Shown here piece after piece: positions 40,378 through 50,913 of a stretch of DNA of 64,000 nt. A program made the translations under genes and the position numbers. Each line of letters begins with the position of its first letter. Position 1 is the stretch's first letter. Under the pieces are notes generated by a model. It was not told where the DNA came from. It was given only the letters and a program-made list of their open reading frames with translations, and did no database searches. Source of the stretch: Teredinibacter purpureus (lineage in GTDB: Bacteria > Pseudomonadota > Gammaproteobacteria > Pseudomonadales > Cellvibrionaceae); assembly GCF_014217335.1 (NCBI RefSeq), contig NZ_CP060092.1:3489501-3553500 (forward strand), read 5' to 3'.

Positions 40378-40434
40378 GCCTAACGCCTCAAACAGCGCGC
40401 GGCGTAGCCGTCCGACTGCTTTGAATTGTTAACT
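40378..40434 (-). other. attC site 7
   Basis: GCCTAACGCC to GAATTGTTAACT, the shortest site of the array (57 bases), with CAGCGCGCGGCG arms. It is the attC of the three-gene TIR cassette, now separated from most of it by IS3 copy 1. Confidence 0.75.
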
Positions 40435-40547
40435 GTGGTGGTACTGGCAATTAAGCTCATTCGACTTTAGCTGCGATACATGTACTGGTCTAATAGCACC
40501 GGACACTTTAATGAGAGACAATATTAGTCAACAATTAAGGTGTCATT

Positions 40548-40838
40548 ATGAGTCAGAAGCGTACTTACAAGCAGTACCCGAAAGAGTTTAAGGAAGAGGC
40601 CGTTGCGCTTGTTCGAGAACAAGGCTATTCCGTTCCTGAGGCCGCTAAATCGTTGGGTATCGCAACCAACATGCTCTACAAATGGAAAGAAAAGGTGGAG
40701 TCTAGTGAGGCAGGTGAAGTGCTGGCCGAGGATGAGAGAGTCGAGCTTAAGCGCTTGCGCAAGGAAAACAAAGAGCTGCGCATGGAGAAAGAGATTTTAA
40801 AAAAGGCCAGTGCCTTCTTTGCGAAAGAAATGAAGTAA
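40548..40838 (+). CDS. IS3-family transposase OrfA
   Basis: 96 residues. A helix-turn-helix (YSVPEAAKSLGIATNMLYKW) and a C-terminal leucine-zipper-like helix (ELKRLRKENKELRMEKEIL). A slippery A_AAA_AAG heptamer at 40799-40805 and an open -1 frame from there into orfB predict an OrfAB transposase by programmed frameshift. Confidence 0.95.
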   Translation: MSQKRTYKQYPKEFKEEAVALVREQGYSVPEAAKSLGIATNMLYKWKEKVESSEAGEVLAEDERVELKRLRKENKELRMEKEILKKASAFFAKEMK

Positions 40839-40882
40839 AGTACGATTTCATTCAGACTGAATCACCTCGCTTTCCTGTAGTT

Positions 40883-41761
40883 ATGTTGTGTCGCGTGATG
40901 GGCGTTGGGAAAACGTCCTATTACGATTGGCTTAAGCGCCCAGGCACAGTGATAACAAGCGATACCTTGCACCTACACCGTAGGATGAAGTGGCTTTTCG
41001 AGCAGAGTCGCAATAGCCTGGGTAGTCGCGAGATGATGAAGAAATTACGCGAAGAAGGCTTTCAGATTGGTCGTTATCGGGTTCGTAACTTGATGCGCAA
41101 GCTTGGCTTAAGGGTCACTCAGCGAACCGCCTATAAAGTGACAACTAAACGCAAAACCTCGGATGCCGTAGCCGACAACTTGCTGAATCAGAATTTTAAC
41201 CCAGTGGGGCCGAATCAAATTTGGGCGGGCGATGTCACTTACCTGAAGACCGGCGAAGGTTGGATGTATTTGGCGATTATTATGGATTTGTACTCGCGTC
41301 GAATTGTTGGTTGGTACATTGATAAGCGCATGACAACTAATTTAGTGAGCAAGGCCCTGATAAAGGCCTACAACCTAAGACAGCCGCCTAAAGGCTTAGT
41401 TTTTCATAGCGATAGAGGCTCACAATATACCAGTAAGCGCTATCGAAAACTTCTAGCGGCTTACGATATGCGGGCGAGTATGGGAGACGTTGGTGCCTGT
41501 TGGGATAATGCGGTTGTTGAACGCTTCTTCGGAAGCCTTAAACACGATTGGATATTTAAGATTGCGCAGCCGACAAGAGCGCACATGAAGACTGACGTGG
41601 GCAAATATATGCGCTACTACAATGTACATCGTTTTCATTCGGCGAATGAAGATTTATCGCCAATAAAATACGAAGAATCCAAGTATGTGCTGCAAAATGG
41701 AAGAGTCGGTTCTGCTCGAATAGAGCAGGTTCGACACTTCGATTCTGCAGTCAACAAGTGA
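40883..41761 (+). CDS. IS3-family transposase OrfB (DDE integrase core)
   Basis: 292 residues from the first ATG, but the frame is open back to 40799, so it is probably made as an OrfAB fusion. DDE residues lie in IWAGDVTYL, VFHSDRGSQYTS and WDNAVVERFFGSLKHD. Intact. Confidence 0.95.
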   Translation: MLCRVMGVGKTSYYDWLKRPGTVITSDTLHLHRRMKWLFEQSRNSLGSREMMKKLREEGFQIGRYRVRNLMRKLGLRVTQRTAYKVTTKRKTSDAVADNLLNQNFNPVGPNQIWAGDVTYLKTGEGWMYLAIIMDLYSRRIVGWYIDKRMTTNLVSKALIKAYNLRQPPKGLVFHSDRGSQYTSKRYRKLLAAYDMRASMGDVGACWDNAVVERFFGSLKHDWIFKIAQPTRAHMKTDVGKYMRYYNVHRFHSANEDLSPIKYEESKYVLQNGRVGSARIEQVRHFDSAVNK

Positions 41762-41779
41762 AGCGCGTTAGCAGGGAAT

Positions 41780-42790
41780 TTATAAAAAATAGGTGTCCGG
41801 TTTTACTTGACCAGAACAACAATTAGTGCGCGCTGTAAATAGAAGCTTAAACAACAGAGTTTTCCTGAAGCGCGAAGAGCCTAGTATCTCTTTTTTTAGT
41901 ACAATGACATCTTTTTTCAGAATTGCTTGTTGCACACGAATAGCAGCTTCGTCGCCTTGACTTAACAGTTGATTCAATTTATTCATACCTTCCTCTGAGC
42001 ACGTTATTACAAGCTTCTCAGAGGCCAATTTAGTAAGTGTTTCCAGCTCCCAAACTAAACTTTCTCCCCAGGATGACAAGTCAACTAATATCGCATCAAC
42101 TTTTCCTCCAATTTCAATGATAGACTTTCTCCAAATATCGTTGTGGGTATGGACTCTCCAAATCGGACTATATAGTAACCTCGCTCTCCCGTTCTCTTTT
42201 ATTTTCCCAAGTGCTAAATCTAGGGATGAATCACTATTTACTTGTAAAGTAGTTTTCCTTTCTCTTTTTTTTGAAAACAATGAATTTATTTTAATAGATA
42301 AAGGGCTAGAAATTATAATAAAAATAATAAATCTAAGTGCGGGTGAGTCTGGCAGTAAATCTATATCAAGAAATATTGCTGCTGAAAAAACAGCGGAAAA
42401 AACAAATACATAAGCAATAAAGTTGGCAAAGCCTTCTAAAGAAACATGAGGATTGGACACTAGTTTATCATCAAATAACGATATAGTTCTAAAGTATGAA
42501 TTAAAGGTAGGTGCTATAATATTGTCTTTAATTGACGAATCCTTCTCATTAAATTTCCTAAGATAGAGAACAAGGTAGGCAGGCCTTGACCCATAATATA
42601 AAATCAATGCTGCCAATGGAATAATTAGAGACCAAATTATTGAAAAAAAGAAGCATAGAAAAATCGTAGAGATAACTAACACTATGGACAATAAGAACAA
42701 AAAGGCTTTCTGAAGAAAGATAAGCTGGCATACGAATTTTACTTTCCTATCTACAGTATAAATATAATTTACGACCTTAGTAGGCGGCAT
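41780..42790 (-). CDS. four-TM membrane protein with C-terminal TIR-like domain; last residues replaced by IS3
   Basis: The start at 42790 (MPPTKVVNYIY) has a GAGAGGGG site 11 bases upstream; an in-frame ATG lies seven codons earlier. About four membrane segments lie in the first 190 residues, around a YLRKFNEKD segment. The C-terminal part has DAILVDLSSWGESLVWELETL and LVITCSEE, resembling the strand-and-Glu pattern of TIR-like domains. The IS3 copy replaces the final six residues (IAAKVE, stop at 40457) with 12 encoded by the IS end. It is the last gene of a three-gene cassette 41 bases after the 2-TM gene with no attC between. The TIR-like call is tentative; the protein may still work. Confidence 0.6.
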   Translation of the reverse strand: MPPTKVVNYIYTVDRKVKFVCQLIFLQKAFLFLLSIVLVISTIFLCFFFSIIWSLIIPLAALILYYGSRPAYLVLYLRKFNEKDSSIKDNIIAPTFNSYFRTISLFDDKLVSNPHVSLEGFANFIAYVFVFSAVFSAAIFLDIDLLPDSPALRFIIFIIISSPLSIKINSLFSKKRERKTTLQVNSDSSLDLALGKIKENGRARLLYSPIWRVHTHNDIWRKSIIEIGGKVDAILVDLSSWGESLVWELETLTKLASEKLVITCSEEGMNKLNQLLSQGDEAAIRVQQAILKKDVIVLKKEILGSSRFRKTLLFKLLFTARTNCCSGQVKPDTYFL

Positions 42791-42852
42791 TGAATTCGCG
42801 ACCCCTCTCATTTCAGAAGCTAATTTTCACATAAAAGATTAGTTGGAAATAA

Positions 42853-43368
42853 TTAACCTTTTACATATGGAAAAGCACTATTGATTAGAACAAGTGAATG
42901 CAGAGCAATAAAGACCCACGGAACAAAAATTTCAATGTGAGTGAATGGGAGGTAAAGTTCGGGCTTCTCTCCACGACCGACAGCTTCCCACTCAGCATCA
43001 TATGGGCTAACAGGCAAGCTCTTTTCAATTTCATGAATGACTTTAAATTTAGCACTATTCAAATCTTTGTATGAGCGAACCAGCCTGTACCACATGTATG
43101 ATATTGCAATGCCTGCCAAAGAGACCAGCCAATAGTATTCTGAGGGCGTTTCTCCGCCGAAATTTAAATAGCTAATTAAAGAAACCAAGGCCGTATTAAT
43201 AGTTACGAAAAATGAATTCGCGGTTTGTCTACGGTCGCTAATTTTTTCAGCTGAAGACTGGTATAGCTTATATTGTTCAAGCATGTGTGCTTGATAGGCT
43301 GTATTCTCTTCGTAGCTGCTAGCGTTGCCGCTAGCATATAGACTACGATTTATTTCTTCCGAGCCCAT
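42853..43368 (-). CDS. two-TM membrane protein (RipA-like / SLATT-like predicted effector)
   Basis: About 171 residues. The start at 43368 (MGSEEINRS) lies one base after the stop of the TIR gene (TAATATG), so it is translationally coupled. A helical N-terminal part (EQYKLYQSSAEKISDRRQTANSFF) leads into two membrane helices (about INTALVSLISYLNF and YYWLVSLAGIAISYMW). A cytoplasmic tail follows with KFKVIHEIEKSLPVSPYDAEWEAVG and LPFTHIEIFVPWVF. This matches the small oligomeric membrane proteins annotated as RipA family, often found next to TIR or nucleotide-signalling genes. A pore-forming effector role is inferred. Confidence 0.75.
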   Translation of the reverse strand: MGSEEINRSLYASGNASSYEENTAYQAHMLEQYKLYQSSAEKISDRRQTANSFFVTINTALVSLISYLNFGGETPSEYYWLVSLAGIAISYMWYRLVRSYKDLNSAKFKVIHEIEKSLPVSPYDAEWEAVGRGEKPELYLPFTHIEIFVPWVFIALHSLVLINSAFPYVKG

Positions 43369-43369
43369 A

Positions 43370-43753
43370 TTATCTAGCCCCACCAATCAGTTTTTTCAGA
43401 TTGTCCCATGTCCAATCATACATTTTATCTGAGCTTTTTGACGTCGATGGAAAGGTGCATTTTTTATCTTTGTAACCTCTAAGAAGGAAGTAAGGAATAC
43501 CTTCTTCTTGTGCCAGCTTAAGTTCGGCGTTTACACCAGTTGCATTATACTGGCCGCAGAGAACAACTACTTGGTCGGTTTGTTTGATCTTTGTTCTGGC
43601 TTTCTCTTTCCAGTCACCGGTCAGGTGATCTTTTATCGACCAGTCTGCGATTTCAAATGGTGTGTCACTATTCTTTGACTGTCCGATCAAAAGCTCTTTT
43701 ATACCCTTATCGTTGTCGTAGTCAAAGCTTATAAATACACTAGATTTTGCCAT
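43370..43753 (-). CDS. TIR-like (ThsB / DUF1863) domain protein
   Basis: 127 residues, one domain. SVFISFDYDNDKG at the front, FEIADWSIKDH in the middle, then TKIKQTDQVVVLCGQYNATGVNAELKLAQEEGIPYFLLRG. This is the DUF1863 branch of TIR-like proteins, which includes ThsB of Thoeris defence. The Glu in NAELKLA is in the position of the family's conserved acidic residue. Known relatives make NAD-derived signals on phage attack; a signal-making role for the two membrane proteins that follow is inferred. It is the first gene of the cassette after attC site 8. Confidence 0.82.
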   Translation of the reverse strand: MAKSSVFISFDYDNDKGIKELLIGQSKNSDTPFEIADWSIKDHLTGDWKEKARTKIKQTDQVVVLCGQYNATGVNAELKLAQEEGIPYFLLRGYKDKKCTFPSTSKSSDKMYDWTWDNLKKLIGGAR

Positions 43754-43803
43754 CTTTCTTGCTCCATGCTTTCGTTTAGTTTTAGTGCGATCTTATTTAA
43801 GAC

Positions 43804-43877
43804 AGTTAACGCCAACATAAAAGGCGGAGCGAAGCGACGTCCAGCCCGCAGGGCGAATTTTAATGTTTTTGTTATGC
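43804..43877 (-). other. attC site 8
   Basis: Same sequence as attC site 3 from TAACGCC to GTTATGC. It marks the start of the TIR cassette and the end of M23 cassette copy 2. Confidence 0.9.
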
Positions 43878-44393
43878 ATTACCTGAACCAAAGTACTTAA
43901 TTGGATCTAAATAGAATGCCTTTTTATAACCTTGAGTAGAATTATCTACTAACCAAGGCAGCGGTAGTAAACTGAATAAGGAAAAATGCAAGTGAGGCTG
44001 CTTACCCCTTGCATTGCCCGTATCACCTACCGAGCCAACCTTACTACCTGAAGCTACAAACAAACCTAGAGTTGACTCAAAGTTATCTAAGTGAGCAAAG
44101 TAGTGTAACCGCCACTTAGGGCCTAAGCCCACTACGATTTTTCCGCCTTTTTGAATTTGACCAGTATATAACACCAGCATATTAGTTGTGGCAACAACCG
44201 AGGCACCTTTTGATGCAAACACATCAACACCTTTATGCACCCCAGATGTGCCCCAAGGCTCATACCAAAAACTATCTTTGTTCCAATCGGATTTAGTTGC
44301 TCCAACTACCGGTATACTCTTCGGCTCTGGGATAACAAACCCAATAAATATAATACTTGAAACCCAAATTAAAATTTTAAATCGTTTCTTCAT
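43872..44393 (-). CDS. M23-family metallopeptidase, cassette copy 2
   Basis: Encodes the same 173-residue protein as copy 1 (38207-38728), with HKGVD and HLHF zinc motifs. A silent base change in the Val codon before IPEPK was noted. Identity covers the gene and its attC and ends within the neighbouring attC sites, so a whole cassette was duplicated through integron recombination. Confidence 0.87.
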   Translation of the reverse strand: MKKRFKILIWVSSIIFIGFVIPEPKSIPVVGATKSDWNKDSFWYEPWGTSGVHKGVDVFASKGASVVATTNMLVLYTGQIQKGGKIVVGLGPKWRLHYFAHLDNFESTLGLFVASGSKVGSVGDTGNARGKQPHLHFSLFSLLPLPWLVDNSTQGYKKAFYLDPIKYFGSGNA

Positions 44394-44400
44394 GATTTAT

Positions 44401-44475
44401 GCATAACGCCTCAAGCAGCGGCGCGCGTTAGCGCGTCCAGCCACAAAGTGGCGTTGCTGCCTTGACTTGTTAAGT
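44401..44475 (-). other. attC site 9 (near-identical to attC site 14)
   Basis: GCATAACGCCTCAAGCAGC to GCTGCCTTGACTTGTTAAGT with the GCGCGCGTTAGCGCGTCCAG centre. Site 14 (49050-49124) has almost the same sequence. Confidence 0.9.
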
Positions 44476-44480
44476 GATTT

Positions 44481-44846
44481 CTATTGTAGATTACAAACAT
44501 TTTTTGCAACCAGTTTAATTTCAGTATGATTTTCGGGTATAGAGATAAGCTTGAAACCTGTACCTTTGAAATAGGACTTCAGTTGTTCTGACCTAACCAT
44601 GAGCGTCTCCCCTTCCTCTCGGTTAGCCGCGATCCCGCTTTGAAAATAATCACCACCTGAATCACCACTACCTAGATCAATATACCGACCCTCTTTTAAC
44701 TCAAAAAGGTAGTATGTACTCGAGTTTGATTTTTGTGGATACATAAGTCCTAAAATAGAATCTTTGTACTGGCAATATGAGACGAAGGCCTCGAGCGAAT
44801 GAGCCTGCATAGAGAAAAATAGAAATAGTGCTATCAGTTTCTGCAT
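44481..44846 (-). CDS. secreted cassette protein of unknown function
   Basis: 121 residues from ATG at 44846 (MQKLIALFLFF); a GTG two codons upstream is possible. A signal peptide probably ends near AHS. Cys residues in SYCQYKDS and NVCNLQ may pair. No family recognised. Between attC sites 9 and 10. Confidence 0.7.
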   Translation of the reverse strand: MQKLIALFLFFSMQAHSLEAFVSYCQYKDSILGLMYPQKSNSSTYYLFELKEGRYIDLGSGDSGGDYFQSGIAANREEGETLMVRSEQLKSYFKGTGFKLISIPENHTEIKLVAKNVCNLQ

Positions 44847-44850
44847 ATTC

Positions 44851-44955
44851 ACTTAACGCCGGTAGCAATTGCCGGAGTGAGGTGGATTGTGTTTTTGCAT
44901 CTTTTTGCAAAAACCAAGACAGCTTACGGAGGTCAATTGGCTACCCTTGTTAAGT
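44851..44955 (-). other. attC site 10
   Basis: ACTTAACGCCGGTAGCAATTG to CTACCCTTGTTAAGT with TTTTTGCA / TGCAAAAA inner stem; same type as attC site 4. Confidence 0.85.
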
Positions 44956-45295
44956 GCTTACCCCAACCTAAACCGACAATAAAGAAAAACAAAAGTGAAA
45001 AACCTACGCTAAAATATGCCAATGATTCTACAAGATCTTGGCCCGAGTGAGAAAACACTAATGACAATACTACCAAAGGAGCGCTAATCGCGACCGCACT
45101 TAAATTAATAGGAAAAACTACTCCCAGCCCCTGAGATTTTCCATACCAAAGCCCAACAACTATGCCTGCCACAATGCCAGACAGGCACATTGCATCTTGA
45201 CCTGAATAGGTGCCAACCAGCTTATACAAACCTACCGTTCCAATAGACATTAGAATCAACATTAAGAAGAAAATTATAGCTATATGCTTAATCAT
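44933..45295 (-). CDS. four-TM cassette membrane protein
   Basis: 120 residues, almost entirely hydrophobic, with about four membrane helices. No family recognised. Its stop codon lies inside attC site 10. Confidence 0.7.
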   Translation of the reverse strand: MIKHIAIIFFLMLILMSIGTVGLYKLVGTYSGQDAMCLSGIVAGIVVGLWYGKSQGLGVVFPINLSAVAISAPLVVLSLVFSHSGQDLVESLAYFSVGFSLLFFFIVGLGWGKHLTRVAN

Positions 45296-45304
45296 GGTTT
45301 TGAC

Positions 45305-45391
45305 ACTTAACGCCGCTATAAAAGGCGCGCGTTAGCGCGTCCAGTGGAGGCCGCTTTTGGGCCGGAACGATTTTTGATAGCCTTGTTAATT
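45305..45391 (-). other. attC site 11
   Basis: ACTTAACGCCGCTATAAAAG to GATAGCCTTGTTAATT with a GCGCGCGTTAGCGCGTCCAG block. Confidence 0.83.
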
Positions 45392-45700
45392 GGCATACTG
45401 GTAAACACCCACAGGGAAACTAAGAAAGAAGCCAAAATACAGACCAAGAATAATACCGCCATATTTGGGATGTTCCCACTCAGCCATGAGCCACCTAGCC
45501 ATTAAAACAATAATTAAAACCGCTGCCGCATAAAAAAAGAAAAAAAACAATGCTAGCAACGCCAAACTTACAGCAACTACCAAGGCGGAAACTACGAGTA
45601 CAGATCTCTTGCCTTCATACCTCTGTGAAAGCCAATACATGACAATCAACGAAAGAGTTATTTGAACAATGTAAAAAATGACGATTAGCACTGTGCTCAT
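45386..45700 (-). CDS. three-TM cassette membrane protein
   Basis: 104 residues with three hydrophobic stretches (MSTVLIVIFYIVQITL; VLVVSALVVAVSLALLALFF; GIILGLYFGFFLSF). No family recognised. The stop lies within attC site 11. Confidence 0.7.
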   Translation of the reverse strand: MSTVLIVIFYIVQITLSLIVMYWLSQRYEGKRSVLVVSALVVAVSLALLALFFFFFYAAAVLIIVLMARWLMAEWEHPKYGGIILGLYFGFFLSFPVGVYQYAN

Positions 45701-45707
45701 TTTTGCC

Positions 45708-45845
45708 TATTAACGCTGAGCTAAACGGCGCACAATGTGTAGCTGGTTTGTGCAATAATTTGCGAAGCAAATGCACAAACGAGCGTAGCATTGGGCGTCC
45801 AGTGGAGGCCGAAGGCCGGAGCGGTGTTTGAGCGTATTGTTATAC
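45708..45845 (-). other. attC site 12
   Basis: ATTAACGCTGAGCTAAAC to GAGCGTATTGTTATAC, 138 bases, the longest of the array, with a TTTGCGAAGCAAA inner loop. Confidence 0.82.
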
Positions 45846-45854
45846 GTAACCTCG

Positions 45855-46187
45855 CTAAATGGCTCCAACTTTTTTTAAAGTATAAAATAGCTCTTTACCA
45901 TATTTAGTACAGTCTATCTTCGCAACTCTATCATCAAGCTCAGTAAACGCTCGATGAAGTGTAAATATCATATCGTTTTCTGTTTTTACCCGATGAAGCT
46001 GCTTAACAATAGATTTGATCGTACTATTAAGTTCATCTTCCAACATCGATTTAGCTGATTCATAATCTGGGTCTGATGGGTCTAAATCTGGTTCATCATC
46101 ATCGTAAGTGGCCCAGGCTATTGGCTTCCACGTATGAACCACTTTCCTTACTTCCTTAAAAGCTTCTACTTCCAGTTTTGTCTTCAT
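45855..46187 (-). CDS. cassette protein of unknown function
   Basis: 110 residues, soluble and strongly acidic in the middle (DDDEPDLDPSDPDYESAKSMLEDE interrupted by few bases of charge), mostly helical afterwards. No family recognised. Confidence 0.65.
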   Translation of the reverse strand: MKTKLEVEAFKEVRKVVHTWKPIAWATYDDDEPDLDPSDPDYESAKSMLEDELNSTIKSIVKQLHRVKTENDMIFTLHRAFTELDDRVAKIDCTKYGKELFYTLKKVGAI

Positions 46188-46197
46188 CTGTAGTTAC

Positions 46198-46293
46198 GTA
46201 TAACGCCGCAATTTGCGGCCGTAGTGTAGGCGCGAAGCGCCGAAACGGAGGTCCAGTGAGCGCAGCGAACGAGGCAAGATTGCCTTGTTAGGC
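46198..46293 (-). other. attC site 13
   Basis: TATAACGCCGCAATTTGCGG to GATTGCCTTGTTAGGC with GGCGCGAAGCGCCG inner fold. Confidence 0.87.
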
Positions 46294-46655
46294 AAGCTAC
46301 TGATGGACATAAACACCGTCATTTTTAACAAACACCGGCCCGCTGGCAGTATAGCGCTGACCATTTCTCCATGCCCTTGTTGTAAACGATATCAAATTGC
46401 CGTTTTGCTTCTCAGCCACCCACTCGGATGGAAACGTTTCAATTTTTTCATATTGCTCTTTGCCCGCCAATCCCAATTTTCCGAGGTTAGCGTTTTCAAT
46501 ACGGCTAACATTCGTTGGAATATTATTGGCAATAACAAAACAAATTGTTTTATCTTTTGATTCACAAAAGGCTAATGCCGTTTTATCTGTCAACGCCAGC
46601 TTAAAACTGACCCACTTTTACCGATTATCGCCAAAGTAAAACTGACCCACCCCGT

Positions 46656-48451
<1,796 letters not shown>

Positions 48452-48633
48452 GTCACCGCCTAGCTATTAATCCGGCGGCTATAGTGCCTCAGGTGGGTCA
48501 ATTTTCGTTTGGCGTTAGTGGGTCATTTTTACATTGGCGTTAACATTTATCGCTATTCCAAAGAATTTCACCACCCAAAACAGTGATAGGAAATATGATT
48601 AAAACAACAATTGCTATAATTCTTTTCATGTGT

Positions 48634-48747
48634 GCCTAACGCCGTTGTAACCTGTGCCCCATGCGGAGCGTACTTTTGCGGTAGAGTGGCGAAGCCACCG
48701 CAAAAAGGAGCGTAGTATGGGGAATCAGGTTGACAACATGGTTAGAA
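48634..48747 (-). other. attC of the IS21-interrupted cassette's right neighbour
   Basis: GCCTAACGCCGTTGTAACCTG to CAGGTTGACAACATGGTTAG with CCCCATGC / ATGGGG arms and a GTGGCGAAGCCAC centre. Confidence 0.88.
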
Positions 48748-48756
48748 TGCAACCTG

Positions 48757-49023
48757 CTAAACCAGCCCAATTACCAGTCCGCCGATAAGTATTACCCAAT
48801 GCAACATACCGTCTTTGAAGTTGTTTAGCAGGGCGAAATAAACTAGGGCTAACCCAAACGCAATAGCTGATGAAATTACTACATACAGAAAACCTGAACC
48901 GAACAGAAGGCCAAGAACAAATCCAATTCCTGCGTATATCCCAGCACACAAAATGGGTTTGTTCGTTTGATAAAGTATCTGTATTAATGCAACAAGCATT
49001 ACTATTTTTAATGCAAAGACCAA
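48757..49023 (-). CDS. small cassette membrane protein
   Basis: 88 residues with three membrane segments. Start is a TTG with GGGAG seven bases upstream; an ATG at 48999 is the alternative. No family recognised. Confidence 0.6.
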   Translation of the reverse strand: MVFALKIVMLVALIQILYQTNKPILCAGIYAGIGFVLGLLFGSGFLYVVISSAIAFGLALVYFALLNNFKDGMLHWVILIGGLVIGLV

Positions 49024-49049
49024 GAATTTTCTCCCAGATTATTTTTGAA

Positions 49050-49124
49050 TTCTAACGCCTCAAGCAGCGGCGCGCGTTAGCGCGTCCAGCCACGCAGTGG
49101 CGTTGCTGCCTTGACTTGTTAGAG
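49050..49124 (-). other. attC site 14 (near-identical to attC site 9)
   Basis: TCTAACGCCTCAAGCAGC to GCCTTGACTTGTTAGAG. Its right box overlaps the stop codon of the ISL3-interrupted gene. Confidence 0.88.
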
Positions 49125-49236
49125 GGCATTTTTTATTACCCCGTTTGATACCGACAAAGCCACATAATCCATGAACCGCTCTGCGATAGTAAGACTCAAG
49201 CAAACGTCACCCCAAAACCATCTAGTGTACGGATAA

Positions 49237-50567
49237 GGGCCTTCCCCTATTCGGGTGGCTAGATTTCTGGCATCAGGTCCAGCCCGCCGAGATGAAATAA
49301 AATTGCAGCCTTAAAACGGGCCTTATTCCTAAAACCTTTCGCTTTTACTTTTAGCATTTTTATTCTGCTATTTATACTTTCTGCACCAGCATTATTCTTT
49401 TTATTTACGATGGCGTTTATTATCCCCCATAGATTCTTCTTTATGCTTTTAGCTACCGATTTTATAGGATTGAGGCGGCTTCTTATCGCCCAGCTGTACC
49501 ATTGCTTCCAAGCTTCTTCAGCCCATATACGATCATCATAATTCCAGAGCTCCATGGCATACTCCTTTATCGCCCATGCGCGTGCAGTCTTCTTTGCTAC
49601 AACGCTTAATGTTGAAATCTGTACAGAATGAATATCCTTTAGATTTTCACGTGATCTCAGCCATGCAAATTTCGATCTATGGAGCTCTAGCTTGTGTTGT
49701 TGCGCGACCATATTGGCTTCACTTTTACGAACACTATTTAGAGCCTTATTTAAGTCCATCGCAACATGGAACCTATCAAAACATATCGCTCTTTCCCAGT
49801 GAGGAATATACTCTTTGGTGGCATAAATATAGGACGGACTCATATCCATACTAATCGTTTCAACTGATTGGATTTGCTTGTCACTTAATCCTGTAAAAAA
49901 TGCGTTTAAACTCGATTTTTTGCGATCTTCTTGGACATCTATTACATGCCCATGATCATTAGAAACAATGGTCACATATTCATGTCCCTTTTTGCTGCAG
50001 ACCTCATCGACAGCTAGGTTTTGAATATGTAGATGAGACCGTCTTTTTAGGCCTCGCTCTACAGCCCGCTTCATTATTCCATCGGCAGCATTCCAGCTAA
50101 GCGCCAGCTTCTTACTGACGGCATTAATACTCGCCTCTTGAAGCCAGGAGATTACATAAGCCTCAAACATCAAGGTGAAACTTGATCGCTTATCAGCCCA
50201 GGGGATATCAGCTTGCAATACACCGTGCGTGCGACATTTAGAGCGAGGGATATTCGCGTGAACGAGAGTGCGAAATTGACAGCTATCGAGATGGCGCCAT
50301 GTTCTTGTTCTGGTGTCATGGCGACTACATCTGGATTCACACAAAGGGCAGGTTAAATGTTTGTCGCAATCGTATTCAACGTGGACGTGAACGGTGTTGT
50401 CACGCTCATCTAGCTGAACTGATTCGACAAACCAAGGAGAAGAGATTGATAATATTTTTTCGTAAAGAGAAAGCTCGTCCATCACTGAAAACCAAGAAAT
50501 AAAAGGCTGGGATTCTAGGGGAGTTTATTAGGAAAGGCTAGAAAGCCACCCGAATAGGGGAAGGCCC
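49237..50567 (-). mobile_element. ISL3-family insertion sequence
   Basis: 1331 bases with inverted ends GGGCCTTCCCCTATTCGGGT and an exact eight-base target duplication ACGGATAA (49229-49236, 50568-50575). Confidence 0.96.
49259..50485 (-). CDS. ISL3-family transposase
   Basis: 408 residues. N-terminal zinc finger (CPLCESRCSRHDTRTRTWRH), DDE core with AVDEVCSKKG, SMDMSPSYI and FDRFHV, and the C-terminal NAGAESINSRIK. Intact length. Confidence 0.95.
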   Translation of the reverse strand: MMDELSLYEKILSISSPWFVESVQLDERDNTVHVHVEYDCDKHLTCPLCESRCSRHDTRTRTWRHLDSCQFRTLVHANIPRSKCRTHGVLQADIPWADKRSSFTLMFEAYVISWLQEASINAVSKKLALSWNAADGIMKRAVERGLKRRSHLHIQNLAVDEVCSKKGHEYVTIVSNDHGHVIDVQEDRKKSSLNAFFTGLSDKQIQSVETISMDMSPSYIYATKEYIPHWERAICFDRFHVAMDLNKALNSVRKSEANMVAQQHKLELHRSKFAWLRSRENLKDIHSVQISTLSVVAKKTARAWAIKEYAMELWNYDDRIWAEEAWKQWYSWAIRSRLNPIKSVAKSIKKNLWGIINAIVNKKNNAGAESINSRIKMLKVKAKGFRNKARFKAAILFHLGGLDLMPEI

Positions 50568-50913
50568 ACGGATAACCATCTTTTTCTACCGCTTTATCTG
50601 GCGCGCCAAACTTAGAAACCAATTCATGTTTTACTTGCTCATATTCAGTTTCTGCTGAATCAGCGTTGTCTTTATTTTTCGGGCTCAAGAAAAATATACC
50701 GTTGCCTTGTTGCATCGCTTGAATCGAAACATTCATGCCACCAAAGATGGTTTCCTGCTTCCAGAAGAACTGATTAGTTTTTCCTTTTTCAGGTAACGGC
50801 TTACCACCCATTTTTGTAATTTGATGCAAGCTTTTATACCACGGCAAAATTTTACCTGAACTTTCTAGGTATAAGCCTTCAGACAATTTATATGGCACTG
50901 GCTTCATGATGCC

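Larger units (their letters stand above)
40481..41818 (+). mobile_element. IS3-family insertion sequence, copy 1
   Basis: 1338 bases with inverted ends TGTACTGGTC and GACCAGAACA and a three-base target duplication ACA (40478-40480, 41819-41821). Removing the IS and one ACA restores the reading frame of the interrupted gene, which supports these boundaries. Copy 2 is at 61800-63137 in the opposite orientation. Confidence 0.92.
49119..50907 (-). pseudogene. cassette gene interrupted by ISL3
   Basis: The 5' part (50568-50907, start MKPVPYKLSEGLYLES) and 3' part (49119-49236) join in frame when the ISL3 and one eight-base ACGGATAA are removed, giving 149 residues: ...AVEKDGYP plus YTRWFWGDVCLSL to a stop in attC site 14. 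Family unknown. The frame now running into the IS adds unrelated residues. The ATG 8 codons upstream lies in the attC and is unlikely. Confidence 0.88.
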
